The notes beneath the pieces are model-generated. The model was given only the letters and a program-made list of their open reading frames with translations. It had not been told where the DNA came from and searched no databases. Made by a program: the position numbers and the translations under genes. A stretch of DNA of 64,000 nucleotides. Origin: Massilia sp. YIM B02763. GTDB taxonomy: Bacteria > Pseudomonadota > Gammaproteobacteria > Burkholderiales > Burkholderiaceae_D. Numbering within the stretch: the stretch's first letter is position 1; each line of letters starts with the position of its first letter. Location: NCBI RefSeq assembly GCF_030412015.1, contig NZ_JASNRD010000002.1, positions 371,095-435,094 on the forward strand. Reading direction: 5' to 3'. Below are positions 1 through 9,077 of this stretch, in pieces.

Positions 1-1227
1 GGTGCCGGCCAGGAAGCCGACCAGGGTATTGAGCAGCACGCGCGGACCGGACGGCTCGGTCGGCGCCACGGCCGGGTTCAGCAGCGAGATGTCGGATTGC
101 TCGGACTGCGCCTCGATGCGGGTCTGCGAGAAGCGCTGCGAGGCGGCGTCGAAGGCGCGCTGGGCGCTGTCGAGGTCCTTCAGCAGCACGCCCAGTTCGT
201 CGCGGGCGCGGTTCAGTTCCAGCACCTTGGCCTTCTGTTCGTCGACCGCCTTGCGCAGGTCGGCTTCGCGCTGGCGGTACACCTGGGCGTTGGCGCCCAC
301 GCTGCGGGTCACGGTGCCGGTGGCGGCGTTGAACTCGGCACGTACCTTGTCCAGCTCGGCCTTGGCGGCCTGGTATTGCGGGTGGTTGCGGCCGTAGCGT
401 TGCGCCGTGTCGGCGAACTTGCCCTCGGCCACGGCCAGGTTGGCGCGCATGGTCTGGATCAGGGCATTGTTGGCGACGTCCGGCGAGGCCAGGGCCGAAC
501 CGCTGGCGCCGGCCTGGCGCGAATTCGCTTCCATCGTGGCGCTCTGGGCGGCCACCAGCTGGCTCGACAGTTCATTCAGGCGCGACAGCTCGACGTCGAC
601 GCGGTTGTTGTCCAGGCTGACGATACCCTTTTCCTGCTGGTACTTCGACAGGCGCGCCTGGGCTGCCTCGACGTTGTCGCGCAGCTGCTTGGTCTGTTCG
701 TTGAAATAGCTCGACGCCTTCTTGGCCGGCTCGGTCTTGAGCTGGACCGAGATCTTCTGGTACTCGTCGGCGAAGGCATTCGCGACGGCGGCGGCGAACG
801 CCGGGTCGGCGCCCTTGAAGCTGATCTCGACCACCGACGATTCGCGCGAGGGCACGATCTCGAGTTTCTTCAGCAGCAGGTCGGCCAGCCAGTCGCGCAC
901 CGAACCCTTGCCGCCGCCTTCGGCGAACTGCTGCTGCACGGCCGGGCTGTTCGCCAGGCGCAGCGCATCGACGACGCGCAGGGCAACATTCTTGCTGCTG
1001 ATGATGTCGATCTGGGTCGCCATATAGCCCGGCAGCAGCTGGCCCGGCATGGTCAAGCCCGTCAACGGGTCCACGCCCTTGTAGTTCAACAGAACGGAAG
1101 CCGTCGCCTTGTAGGTCTTGTTTTGCACCAGGCTGAAGCCGAGCGCCAGCACGACCGTCACGAAGAGGGTCGCCAGGATGATCTTCTTCCGTGCGAGCAA
1201 GATCAGCAGGAATTGTTGGACGTTCAT
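1..1227 (-). CDS. epsF: Chain-length determinant protein EpsF (C-terminus outside window)
   Basis: Reading leftward from ATG at 1227, the frame is open for 409 codons to the window edge. The protein starts [20 protein letters not shown] and has one N-terminal membrane segment (about residues 15-35), a periplasmic Wzz-type domain (about 40-130), long coiled-coil helices (about 150-370) and an approach to the second membrane helix ([20 protein letters not shown]). This is the two-helix Wzz/GumC architecture, and the neighbours epsE and epsD identify it as the EpsF family of exosortase-linked polysaccharide loci. It should control chain length and couple the inner membrane to the export channel. 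There is no attached kinase domain in the visible part, so a separate EpsG-like kinase may lie further left. The frame is intact up to the edge; only the last few dozen residues are missing. Confidence 0.9.
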   Translation of the reverse strand, partial: MNVQQFLLILLARKKIILATLFVTVVLALGFSLVQNKTYKATASVLLNYKGVDPLTGLTMPGQLLPGYMATQIDIISSKNVALRVVDALRLANSPAVQQQFAEGGGKGSVRDWLADLLLKKLEIVPSRESSVVEISFKGADPAFAAAVANAFADEYQKISVQLKTEPAKKASSYFNEQTKQLRDNVEAAQARLSKYQQEKGIVSLDNNRVDVELSRLNELSSQLVAAQSATMEANSRQAGASGSALASPDVANNALIQTMRANLAVAEGKFADTAQRYGRNHPQYQAAKAELDKVRAEFNAATGTVTRSVGANAQVYRQREADLRKAVDEQKAKVLELNRARDELGVLLKDLDSAQRAFDAASQRFSQTRIEAQSEQSDISLLNPAVAPTEPSGPRVLLNTLVGFLAGT

Positions 1228-1351
1228 GTTGAACCTTTTAAGCGTGGATCAGGAATCAGGAAACCAGGTACTTCAGGAAACCGCAAACGAGCAAGATGAA
1301 ACTGGATACAGGACAAACGAGCGGGCCCCGGCGTCGAGGCCCGCGCACTGC

Positions 1352-2140
1352 TTAGAACCAGGACTCTTTCACAATCACCACGTCGTCCGGTTGCAGGACG
1401 TCGTCGGTCTTCACATCGATGGTCTTGGCGACGCCGCTGGCATCCTTGCGGGTCACTTGCAGGCCGCGCTGGGTGCCGCGCAGGCTCAGGCCGCCACCGG
1501 CCGAGATCGCCTGCTGCACGGTCATGGCGCGTTCGATGCGGAACGGACCCGGACGCTGCACTTCGCCCGTGATGTAGGCACGCGGTGCGCGCTCGACGAA
1601 GATGATGTCGCCGCCGGCGACTTCGTAGTCACGGTTCAGCTCGCCCTTGCGCACCATGTCGACGACGTCGATGGTTTCACGGGTGGTCTGGCCGTCGCGG
1701 GTGCGCACCAGGGTGACCATGTCGCCGCCTTCGTTGCCGATGCCGCCGGCCAGGGCCAGCAGGTCGAGCACCTTGCGCTTGCCGTCCACCGGATAGCGGC
1801 CCGGACGGTTCACCTGGCCCAGCACCGACACCTGCTGGCTGGCCAGCGTGGTGATCAGGAGGTTGACCTGGGCCTTCTTGAGGTAGCCGCCCTTCTCGAG
1901 CAGGCCGCCGATCTTCTTCTCGGCCTGCTGGGTGGTCAGGCCGCCGACCTGCACTTCGCCCAGCAGCGGGAAGGTCAGCGTGCCGCCTTCCGACACGCGG
2001 GTCTCGACCGCCAGGTCCGGGCTGCCGTAGACGGAAGCCTTGACCACGTCGCCCGGGCCGAGCAGGATCTCGGCCGCGCCGGCCAGCCCCGCTGCCAGCG
2101 AGAGGGTCGCAGCGATCATCCAGTGTACGAGTCGTTTCAT
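1352..2140 (-). CDS. epsE: Polysaccharide export outer-membrane protein EpsE
   Basis: 262 residues. An N-terminal signal peptide (about 1-22, ending AGLAGAAE) has no lipobox cysteine, so this is a soluble or membrane-inserted OPX protein rather than a Wza-type lipoprotein. The poly-export domain (ILLGPGDVVKASVYGSPDL, about 25-105) is followed by two SLBB-like beta-grasp segments (QVSVLGQVNRPGRYPVDG and AYITGEVQRPGPFRI). It would form or gate the outer-membrane exit for the polysaccharide. A good ribosome binding site (AGGAGA) precedes the ATG at 2140. It lies 34 bp downstream of epsD and 124 bp upstream of epsF in the same direction, so the three are probably one transcript. Confidence 0.93.
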   Translation of the reverse strand: MKRLVHWMIAATLSLAAGLAGAAEILLGPGDVVKASVYGSPDLAVETRVSEGGTLTFPLLGEVQVGGLTTQQAEKKIGGLLEKGGYLKKAQVNLLITTLASQQVSVLGQVNRPGRYPVDGKRKVLDLLALAGGIGNEGGDMVTLVRTRDGQTTRETIDVVDMVRKGELNRDYEVAGGDIIFVERAPRAYITGEVQRPGPFRIERAMTVQQAISAGGGLSLRGTQRGLQVTRKDASGVAKTIDVKTDDVLQPDDVVIVKESWF

Positions 2141-2174
2141 GGGTTCTCCTTCTTGTTCGTCAGGTCGTGGGATA

Positions 2175-3197
2175 TCACTTCAGGCCGGCGACGCCGCGGT
2201 CGAGTGCGGCCTTGTCGGTATTGCCGTCGGCCGGGGCGGCCGCCGGAGCGGTGTCGTCCGCTGCCGCCGCTGCCGCGGGCGCGCCCTCGGCACCGGCCAC
2301 GGCGCTGGTCGGCGCGCCCGGCGGCGTGCCCGGGGCGGCCTTCGGATCCGGCATCATCGACTTGTTCAGGTATTCGATCTTGGCGTCGGCGCGCAGGCGC
2401 TGCAGTTCGCCCGATGCCTGTTCCTGGTTTTTCTTTTTCACGAGGAATTGCTCGATCTGGGCCTGGGCCACCTGCAGCGAGACCGGCGCATCCTTGACTT
2501 CGGCCACGGAGATGAACATGGCGCGCTGGCCTTCCTTGACGACGAACAGCTGGCCCTTCGGCATGCCCAGCAGCTTGGACGAGAGTTGCGGCGGCACGTC
2601 GGCCGTCGAACGCGTGACCTGGGTGCGGCCGTAGCGGATCTTGTGCGCATCCAGCCAGACGGCCACCTCTTCCAGCGACTTGGCGCTGTCGGCGGCGGCG
2701 CGCAGTTCCGGCGTCAGGTCATTCGCGGCGACGACGAGTTCGTTCATGCTGAACTGCTTGCGGTTGGAAAAGAATTCGGGGTGCGCGTTGTAATAGGTTT
2801 CCACTTCGGCCGGCGTCGGCTTCGTCGGCGTGCCGATGCGCTTCTGCAGGTAGGCCTGGGCGATGATCAGCGAACGGGCGCGGTCGATTGCCTGCATCAC
2901 CTTCGGATCGCGGTCCAGGTTTTCCTTGGCGGCCGCTTCCTGCAGCAGCTGGCGGTCGATCAGCACCTGCAGCAGCTGCTTGCTGGCGGCATCCTGCTGG
3001 GCCGGCTGGACGCCCGCGCGCTGCAATTCCTCGTTGAGCTGCAGCACGGTGACTTCCTCGCCGTTCACGCTCGCCAGCGCCTGGCCGGGCTTTTTCTCCT
3101 TGGCTTTTTCGCCGCACGCACTCAAGGTTGCCGCAACCAGGATGAGTGCGGCGCACAGCACGCGTTTCGGGGTAGTGGGAGAGGAAGTCTTCATCAT
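2175..3197 (-). CDS. epsD: EpsD family lipoprotein, peptidyl-prolyl isomerase-like
   Basis: 340 residues when started at the ATG pair at 3197/3194. The frame stays open further upstream, but this start gives a clean lipoprotein signal (VLCAALILVAATLSAC, lipobox LSAC), so the longer version is rejected. After the lipid anchor comes a SurA-N-like helical region with LQLNEELQRAGV and LLIDRQLL-type motifs (about 50-150), a rotamase-like region (about 150-265), and a low-complexity Ala/Pro tail (about 285-330). The EpsD family accompanies epsE and epsF in exosortase-B loci and probably assists periplasmic assembly of the export machinery. Whether it has isomerase activity cannot be judged from sequence. 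A 190 bp gap upstream may hold the promoter of epsDEF. Confidence 0.87.
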   Translation of the reverse strand: MMKTSSPTTPKRVLCAALILVAATLSACGEKAKEKKPGQALASVNGEEVTVLQLNEELQRAGVQPAQQDAASKQLLQVLIDRQLLQEAAAKENLDRDPKVMQAIDRARSLIIAQAYLQKRIGTPTKPTPAEVETYYNAHPEFFSNRKQFSMNELVVAANDLTPELRAAADSAKSLEEVAVWLDAHKIRYGRTQVTRSTADVPPQLSSKLLGMPKGQLFVVKEGQRAMFISVAEVKDAPVSLQVAQAQIEQFLVKKKNQEQASGELQRLRADAKIEYLNKSMMPDPKAAPGTPPGAPTSAVAGAEGAPAAAAAADDTAPAAAPADGNTDKAALDRGVAGLK

Positions 3198-3387
3198 GGC
3201 AGCCTGTATTTGTTGTTCAAGATAGTTTCCTTGGGTTGATGGAAGGCGGCGCTCTCGTCTCGCAAGAGGCCGCCACGGAACTCTTTTTATGTCGCTCCCC
3301 ATTCTGGGAGCCGCACGGTTGAGTATCTGTTCGTCAATTAACACTCTTCCATGCAACTCATCCATGGACCGAGCGCGTGCGGGCCGC

Positions 3388-4368
3388 TCACGCGGCGACC
3401 CGGTTCTCCTCGGCGGCCATCAGTTCGACGAAGGCGTCGTAGGCCATCTGCAGGCCGTCGCGCAGCGGCGTCTTCGCCTGCCAGCCCAGGTCCTTGAGCT
3501 TGGAGACGTCGAGCAGCTTGCGCGGCGTGCCGTCCGGCTTGCTGGTGTCGAAGCCGATGCGGCCGCGGTAGCCCACCACCTCGCCCACCAGGCGGGCCAG
3601 GTCGGCGATCGTGACGTCCTCGCCGGTGCCGACGTTGATGTGCGAATGCATGGGATCCGTGTACTTCGCGTACGTGGCGTGATCGAGGTTCATCACGTGC
3701 ACGCAGGCCTCGGCCATGTCGTCGACGAACAGGAACTCGCGCATCGGCTTGCCGCTGCCCCAGATCACGACTTCCGGCGCATTGGTCAGCCTGGCTTCGT
3801 GGAAGCGCCGCAGCAGCGCCGGGATCACGTGGCTGTTCTCCGGGTGGTAGTTGTCGCCCGGGCCGTACAGATTGGTCGGCATCACGCTGCGGTAGTCGGT
3901 GCCGTACTGGCGGTTGTAGCTCTCGCATAGCTTGATGCCGGCGATCTTGGCCATCGCATACGGCTCGTTGGTCGGCTCCAGCATGCCGCTCATCAGGTAC
4001 TCTTCCTTGATGGGCTGCTGGGCCATGCGCGGGTAGATGCAGGACGAGCCGAGGAAAAGCAGCTTGTGCACGCCGTTGGCACGCGCTTCGTGCACGACAT
4101 TCGCCTGCACCATCATGTTGTCGTAGATAAAGTCCGCAGGATAGGTATTGTTGGCGTGGATGCCGCCCACCTTGGCCGCAGCCAGGTAGACCTGGTCGAT
4201 GCGCTCGTTGCGGAAGAACTCGCGGACCTGGGCCTGGTCCGTCAGTTCGAGCTCCGCGTGGCTGCGCGTGACGATGTTGGTATGGCCCTGTGCGCGCAAG
4301 GTGCGCACGATGGCCGAGCCGACCAGCCCGTTATGGCCGGCCACGTAGATGCGGGGTTGAGTATTCAA
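3388..4368 (-). CDS. fcl: GDP-L-fucose synthase
   Basis: 326 residues, full length for the family. It converts GDP-4-keto-6-deoxy-mannose to GDP-L-fucose with NADPH. The N-terminal Rossmann motif [16 protein letters not shown], the SSCIYPR segment and the catalytic YAMAKIAG (YxxxK) are all present, as is the substrate-loop signature [19 protein letters not shown]. The start is a TTG at 4368, 3 bp after the gmd stop. A GGAG lying across the end of gmd is at the right distance, which supports this start and suggests translational coupling. Pairing with gmd makes GDP-fucose the expected precursor for the exopolysaccharide made by this locus. Confidence 0.95.
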   Translation of the reverse strand: MNTQPRIYVAGHNGLVGSAIVRTLRAQGHTNIVTRSHAELELTDQAQVREFFRNERIDQVYLAAAKVGGIHANNTYPADFIYDNMMVQANVVHEARANGVHKLLFLGSSCIYPRMAQQPIKEEYLMSGMLEPTNEPYAMAKIAGIKLCESYNRQYGTDYRSVMPTNLYGPGDNYHPENSHVIPALLRRFHEARLTNAPEVVIWGSGKPMREFLFVDDMAEACVHVMNLDHATYAKYTDPMHSHINVGTGEDVTIADLARLVGEVVGYRGRIGFDTSKPDGTPRKLLDVSKLKDLGWQAKTPLRDGLQMAYDAFVELMAAEENRVAA

Positions 4369-4371
4369 CGT

Positions 4372-5487
4372 TCACTCCAGTGAAATTGCGACGTTGTAAC
4401 CATGCGAGGCCAGCAGCTTGTGGCGGCGCGCTGTGTCGAGATCGGACGCCACCATTTCCTGGACCATCGCTTCGAAGCTGGTACGGGGTTCCCAGCCGAG
4501 GCGCTCGCGCGCCTTGCCGGGGTCCCCGAGCAGCGTTTCGACTTCCGTCGGACGGAAGTATTGCGGGTCGACCGCAACGATCGGTTGACCCACCACCACC
4601 CCAGGCGCCTTGTCTCCGGTGACGGAAGCGATGACGCCGCGCTCGTTGACGCCTTCGCCCTGCCAGGCGATCTCGATCCCCAGTTCGCGCGCGGCAAGCT
4701 CGACGAACTGGCGTACCGAATACTGGCGTCCGGTCGCGATGACGAAGTCCTCGGGGGTATCCTGCTGCAGCATCAGCCATTGCATCTCGACGTAGTCGCG
4801 GGCATGCCCCCAGTCGCGCAAGGCATCCATATTGCCGAGGAATAGCTGCTGCTCGAGTCCCTGGGCGATGTTCGCGAGGCCGCGCGTGATCTTGCGCGTC
4901 ACGAAGGTTTCGCCCCGGCGCGGCGACTCATGGTTGAAGAGGATGCCGTTGCAGGCATACATCCCATAAGCTTCGCGGTAATTGACGGTGATCCAGTACG
5001 CGTACAGCTTGGCCACCGCATACGGACTGCGCGGATAGAACGGCGTCGTCTCGCGCTGCGGTACTTCCTGCACCAGGCCGTACAGCTCCGACGTCGAGGC
5101 CTGGTAGAAGCGCGTGGTCTTTTCCAGCCCCAGGAAGCGGATCGCCTCGAGCAGGCGCAGCGTGCCGAGCCCGTCGACGTCGGCCGTGTATTCGGGCGAC
5201 TCGAAGGACACGGCCACGTGGCTCATGGCGCCCAGGTTGTAGACCTCGTCGGGCTTGATCTCGCACATGATGCGGTTCAGGTTCGACGTGTCCGACAGAT
5301 CGCCGTAGTGCAGGAAGAAATGCGGATTGTCGACGTGCGGATCCTGGTAGATGTGGTCGATGCGCCCCGTATTGAACATGGAGGCGCGCCGCTTGATGCC
5401 ATGGACTTCATAGCCCTTTTCCAGGAGCAGTTCGGCCAGATAGGAACCATCCTGGCCCGTCACACCGGTGATCAACGCTTTTTTCAT
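4372..5487 (-). CDS. gmd: GDP-mannose 4,6-dehydratase
   Basis: 371 residues, the usual length. It catalyses GDP-mannose to GDP-4-keto-6-deoxy-mannose, the first committed step to GDP-L-fucose. Visible signatures are the NAD(P)-binding [18 protein letters not shown], the HYGDLSD motif, the active-site [16 protein letters not shown] (YxxxK) and the [16 protein letters not shown] segment typical of Gmd. The next gene fcl begins 3 bp after its stop. The 164 bp gap upstream (5488-5651) before the priming transferase is the likely promoter region for gmd-fcl if they are not read through from further right. Confidence 0.96.
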   Translation of the reverse strand: MKKALITGVTGQDGSYLAELLLEKGYEVHGIKRRASMFNTGRIDHIYQDPHVDNPHFFLHYGDLSDTSNLNRIMCEIKPDEVYNLGAMSHVAVSFESPEYTADVDGLGTLRLLEAIRFLGLEKTTRFYQASTSELYGLVQEVPQRETTPFYPRSPYAVAKLYAYWITVNYREAYGMYACNGILFNHESPRRGETFVTRKITRGLANIAQGLEQQLFLGNMDALRDWGHARDYVEMQWLMLQQDTPEDFVIATGRQYSVRQFVELAARELGIEIAWQGEGVNERGVIASVTGDKAPGVVVGQPIVAVDPQYFRPTEVETLLGDPGKARERLGWEPRTSFEAMVQEMVASDLDTARRHKLLASHGYNVAISLE

Positions 5488-5651
5488 GTGCCTTGCTTTC
5501 CAGGGAAAAGACCTTATCTAGTCCATACCCTTAAAAAATTGCAATCTCATCAATTATTCTACGCAGCCCATCGGATGCCGCAAGCGGCGCTTCGATTGAA
5601 CATGCACCTTTAAGTCAGCCCTAAGTGCATTCATTTCCCGAGAGAATGCTT

Positions 5652-7031
5652 CTAAAAAGCATTTTCTCGAGCCAGCACGACCTTGACCGTCTTGACGACG
5701 ATCCACAGGTCCAGCCAGAGCGACCAGTTGCGCAGGTAATCCAGGTCGTACTGGATACGCGCTTCCATCTTGTCGAGCGTGGCCGTTTCGCCACGCAGGC
5801 CATTGACCTGCGCCCAGCCGGTGATCCCCGGTTTGACCTTATGGCGCAGCATGTATCCCTTGATCAGCTTGCGATACTGCTCGTTGTGCGCAACGGCATG
5901 TGGACGCGGTCCGACGATGCTCATGCGTCCCTGCAGGACGTTGATGAACTGGGGCAATTCATCGAGCGACGTGCGGCGCAGGAAGCCGCCGATCTTCGTG
6001 ACGCGCTGGTCGTTCCTGCTGGCCTGGGTGACGGTGCCGCCGTTTTCCATCACCGTCATCGAACGGAATTTGTAGACGATGATCTCTTCCCCGTACAGGC
6101 CGTAGCGGCGCTGGCGGAAGATCACGGGACCGGGCGAACTCATCTTGACGGCCAGGGCAATCACCAGCAGCAGCGGCGTCAGCAGCACGAGGATGATGCT
6201 CGACAGCACGATGTCGGACGCGCGCTTGATCATGCTGTTGATGCCCATGAACGGCGTCTCGCAGATCGCGATGACGGGCATGCCGCCCACGTTGTCGAAG
6301 CGCGCCTGCATGAGGTCGAAGATGTACACGTCCGGCAGGAAATAGACCGAGGCCGTGGTGTCCTGCAGCTCGTCGATCAGCTTGCGGATGCGCGGCTGGG
6401 CCGAGATCGGCTGGCTGATGAAGATCATCTTGATGCCGTGCTCGCGCACATACTGCACCAGCTCGCTCGTCTTGCCCAGCATCGGGTGCTGCATGCCCGG
6501 CGGGCGGCGTTCCTCGCCGCGGTCGTCGAAGAAGCCGCGCACCTGCATGAACAGGTTCGGGTGGCGGTCGCAGATGCCGGCGAACTTCAGGCCGACGTCG
6601 TTGGCGCCCACCACCAGCACTGAGCGCACCTCCTTGTCGTGGCCGGGCCGCTTGGCCATGCGCGCCGCGATGTGGCTGGTGAGCAAAATCACCGGCGTGG
6701 CGACGAACCAGGCCAGCACCACGCGTTCGTCGAAGTAATACTTCAGGCCGCTGGACGAACCGAGGAACACGAGCACGGCGATCGTCACGCACCAGCCGAA
6801 CACGACGTCGCGCGCATACGCCCACATGCGTCCGCTGCGCCAGGTCCGGTAAGGGTCGACGTGCTGGTACACGGCCGACGAAATGAAGAAGGCCAGGATC
6901 ATCAATACCAGCAGGTAGCCCGAGAACGGCTCGTGGAACAGCAGGGCCGACAGGTACAGCGTCCCCATCACGATCAGGGGATCGAGTACGCGCTGGAAAA
7001 ATGAAATCAGAGGTATGTCATTGACGGTCAT
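5652..7031 (-). CDS. Undecaprenyl-phosphate hexose-1-phosphate transferase (WcaJ-like)
   Basis: 459 residues. It has about four N-terminal membrane segments (first about 15-100), a cytoplasmic CoA-binding-like domain with VLVVGANDVGLKFAGI, a fifth membrane helix around 270-295 (DIVLSSIILVLLTPLLLVIA) and the C-terminal bacterial sugar transferase domain. Conserved motifs are SSPGPVIFRQRRYGLYGEE, KFRSM, RTSLDELPQFINVLQG, MSIVGPRPH and PGITGWAQVNGLRGET. These enzymes start polysaccharide repeat-unit assembly by placing the first sugar phosphate on the lipid carrier. The family most often uses UDP-glucose, but the substrate is not readable from sequence. It lies 9 bp downstream of epsL in the same direction. 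Confidence 0.94.
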   Translation of the reverse strand: MTVNDIPLISFFQRVLDPLIVMGTLYLSALLFHEPFSGYLLVLMILAFFISSAVYQHVDPYRTWRSGRMWAYARDVVFGWCVTIAVLVFLGSSSGLKYYFDERVVLAWFVATPVILLTSHIAARMAKRPGHDKEVRSVLVVGANDVGLKFAGICDRHPNLFMQVRGFFDDRGEERRPPGMQHPMLGKTSELVQYVREHGIKMIFISQPISAQPRIRKLIDELQDTTASVYFLPDVYIFDLMQARFDNVGGMPVIAICETPFMGINSMIKRASDIVLSSIILVLLTPLLLVIALAVKMSSPGPVIFRQRRYGLYGEEIIVYKFRSMTVMENGGTVTQASRNDQRVTKIGGFLRRTSLDELPQFINVLQGRMSIVGPRPHAVAHNEQYRKLIKGYMLRHKVKPGITGWAQVNGLRGETATLDKMEARIQYDLDYLRNWSLWLDLWIVVKTVKVVLARENAF

Positions 7032-7040
7032 AGGCTGGGA

Positions 7041-8261
7041 TCAGAACTGCGCATTGGCCGACAGCGTCATGCTGTTCGACTTGAAACTGCCTGTGCCCAG
7101 GATCGGCGAGCCGCTGCGCTGCTGGTGCGCGACGCCGGCCGATACCTGGATGGTCGGCCGCGGCGCCCAGGTGGCGCGCAGGCTGGCCGTGCGGATCGAG
7201 TCGCGCAGGTCGTCGGAACCGGCGAACTCGTTGCGCGCGTTGTAGTTGCGCCGCTCGTAGATGGCGTCGGCATTGACCTTGATCTTGGCCGTCGCATCCC
7301 ACTGGGCGCCGACGCTCGCGCCCTTGTTCAGCGTATAGCTGACGAGCGTGCTTTCGAGCGGGGCGAAGTCGCGCCACACGGACGCGTTATAGGTCATCTT
7401 GCCGCGCGGCTGGTACGTCGCCTTGACCTTGCCGGCCACGCCCTTGGTCTTGTCCTTGCTGAAGGAAGGCTGGTCGCGCTGCGTGTAGCCGACCAGGGCG
7501 TCGAAGCCGGTGGAGCCGGTCGCCTGCCACTTCACGCGGACCTTCAGTTCGTCCTGGTCGAAGTTATTGCTCAGCAAGGCGCCGTTGATCAGGCGCGCAT
7601 ACGGATACTTGCCCTTGACCTTGCGCGCCACCAGGCCCACGGTGTTGTTGCTGCGCGCCAGGTAGTCCAGCTCCAGCTCGGTGGCGTCCTCGGTGCGGTT
7701 GTTGAAGCGCTGGCTGAGCAGCTCGTAGTCGTACTTGTCGCGCTGGAAGCCCGTGCGCACGCGCCAGTAGGAATGGAAGCGCCAGGCGCCTTCGGCGTAC
7801 TGGCTGCGGCTGGTGCGCAGGTTGCGCTCGTCGCTCTGGAAGTCGGTGTACGGCGCCAGCACCTGCTGGTAGGTCGCGCCGACCTTGCCTTCCAGGTGGT
7901 TGCCCAGCTGCCAGAACCAGTTCGCCTGCATGTCCTTGCCGTCGTAGTTCAATTGCTTGAAGTAGTCGAAGTCGGTCTTGGACAGTTTGGCGATGACGGA
8001 AATGCGCTGGCGGCTATAAGTCTTATCGAAGATCAAGCCACCCTCGCGCGTCCACCAGGAGTCCGACAAATGGCCATCGTAGCCGGGCTGGCCTTCGGGC
8101 ACGCGCAGCAAGTTGTCGTCATGGCCGTAGGCAACGCCGCCGTACACGTGCAGCGCGTCGCTCGGACCGGCACCGGCCGGGACGGCGAACACCGCGCAGA
8201 GCAGAGGAACAAAGGGACGCATCAGGGGACGCACCAGGGGACGCACGCGGGGTTTGAACAT
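7041..8261 (-). CDS. epsL: EpsL, exosortase-B-associated outer-membrane beta-barrel
   Basis: 406 residues ending in SANAQF, with the terminal phenylalanine typical of outer-membrane barrels. An unusual signal peptide with five arginines (MFKPRVRPLVRPLMRPFVPL, then CAVFAVPAGAGPSDA) is followed by repeated amphipathic beta-strands rich in Tyr, Arg and Asp to the C-terminus. The fold, position and the conserved opening LHVYGGVAYGHDDNLLRV fit the EpsL family of XrtB/PEP-CTERM polysaccharide loci. It probably helps the polysaccharide cross or attach to the outer membrane; the exact role of the family is not established. The Arg-rich start comes from a 12 bp tandem repeat listed separately. Confidence 0.87.
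   Translation of the reverse strand: MFKPRVRPLVRPLMRPFVPLLCAVFAVPAGAGPSDALHVYGGVAYGHDDNLLRVPEGQPGYDGHLSDSWWTREGGLIFDKTYSRQRISVIAKLSKTDFDYFKQLNYDGKDMQANWFWQLGNHLEGKVGATYQQVLAPYTDFQSDERNLRTSRSQYAEGAWRFHSYWRVRTGFQRDKYDYELLSQRFNNRTEDATELELDYLARSNNTVGLVARKVKGKYPYARLINGALLSNNFDQDELKVRVKWQATGSTGFDALVGYTQRDQPSFSKDKTKGVAGKVKATYQPRGKMTYNASVWRDFAPLESTLVSYTLNKGASVGAQWDATAKIKVNADAIYERRNYNARNEFAGSDDLRDSIRTASLRATWAPRPTIQVSAGVAHQQRSGSPILGTGSFKSNSMTLSANAQF
8214..8249. repeat. Three 12 bp tandem repeats in the epsL signal-peptide region
   Basis: Three near-identical copies of GGGACGCAYCAG (third copy diverged at the end) lie inside the start of epsL and encode the RPLV/RPLM/RPFV series of its basic N-region. 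Twelve bases keep the frame, so copy-number changes would lengthen or shorten the signal peptide without breaking the gene. Confidence 0.75.
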
Positions 8262-8294
8262 ATTGTTTATCTTCTTAATGAAACGCCGGACGGC

Positions 8295-9032
8295 TTACCA
8301 GAAGGACCAGCTGCCGGTCCGCACCACCCACAGCCCGAGCAGGCCGTTGGTCACGGCATGGGCGAGGATGGGCGACCACAGGTTGCAATAGCGCATGTAC
8401 AGCAGGCTGTAGGCCGCGCCCGCAACGATGCCGGCCAGCCAGAGGTTATGCTCGAAGCCGAACAGCACGACAGTGATGACGAAACTCTTGAGGCCGACAC
8501 GGGACGGCGCGACGGCCTGGAAATCGGGGGCGGCGATCCAGCGCATCAGGAAGGAGCGCCAGAACAATTCTTCCATCACGGGCACGACGAGGGCGGCGCC
8601 CGCGATGCGGATGGTCACGAGCAGCCAGTCGATGCGGCCGTCCGTGCGCGGATCGTAGCCGGCCGGCGAGCCGACCACCATCCAGCCGCTGGACAGCTGG
8701 ATCCACAGCACCAGCACGACGACGCCGACGGCGAGCGCCGCCAGGATGGCGGCGGGCGATAGACGGAAAGGAGAAGAGGAAAAACGCAGTTCCTCGTACT
8801 GGCGCCAGAACAGCGCCAGCAGGACGGTCACGACGGCGATCTTGGCCGGGTACAGCCATACCAGCGCGTCCTGCGACATGCCGATGCGTTCGAGCACGTC
8901 GCCGATGACGATGAAGGCCAGGTAGGCGGCGAAGGGCAGGATGCGGATCCAGGCCGCGCGATTGAACATGGGAGCGTCGGCGGGCAAGGCAGCCGCGCTG
9001 GGCACGGCGTAACGATCGTCATGCTCGGTCAT
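8295..9032 (-). CDS. CPBP/CAAX-protease-like membrane protein of an exosortase locus
   Basis: 245 residues with about six to eight membrane segments. The three intramembrane-protease motifs of the CPBP (Rce1-like, glutamic protease) family are present: EELFWRSF (EExxxR), FGFEHNLW (FxxxH) and HAVTNGLLG (HxxxN). Members of this size are repeatedly encoded with PEP-CTERM/exosortase systems (the pepcterm_CAAX group), which fits the EpsL neighbour 33 bp downstream. The substrate is unknown. It begins at ATG 9032 behind a strong GGAGG. It is probably the first gene of the leftward eps transcript. Confidence 0.86.
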   Translation of the reverse strand: MTEHDDRYAVPSAAALPADAPMFNRAAWIRILPFAAYLAFIVIGDVLERIGMSQDALVWLYPAKIAVVTVLLALFWRQYEELRFSSSPFRLSPAAILAALAVGVVVLVLWIQLSSGWMVVGSPAGYDPRTDGRIDWLLVTIRIAGAALVVPVMEELFWRSFLMRWIAAPDFQAVAPSRVGLKSFVITVVLFGFEHNLWLAGIVAGAAYSLLYMRYCNLWSPILAHAVTNGLLGLWVVRTGSWSFW

Positions 9033-9077
9033 GTTCCTCCATCGGCGGGCACCTGGCCCGCATCCCTAGTTCATAGG

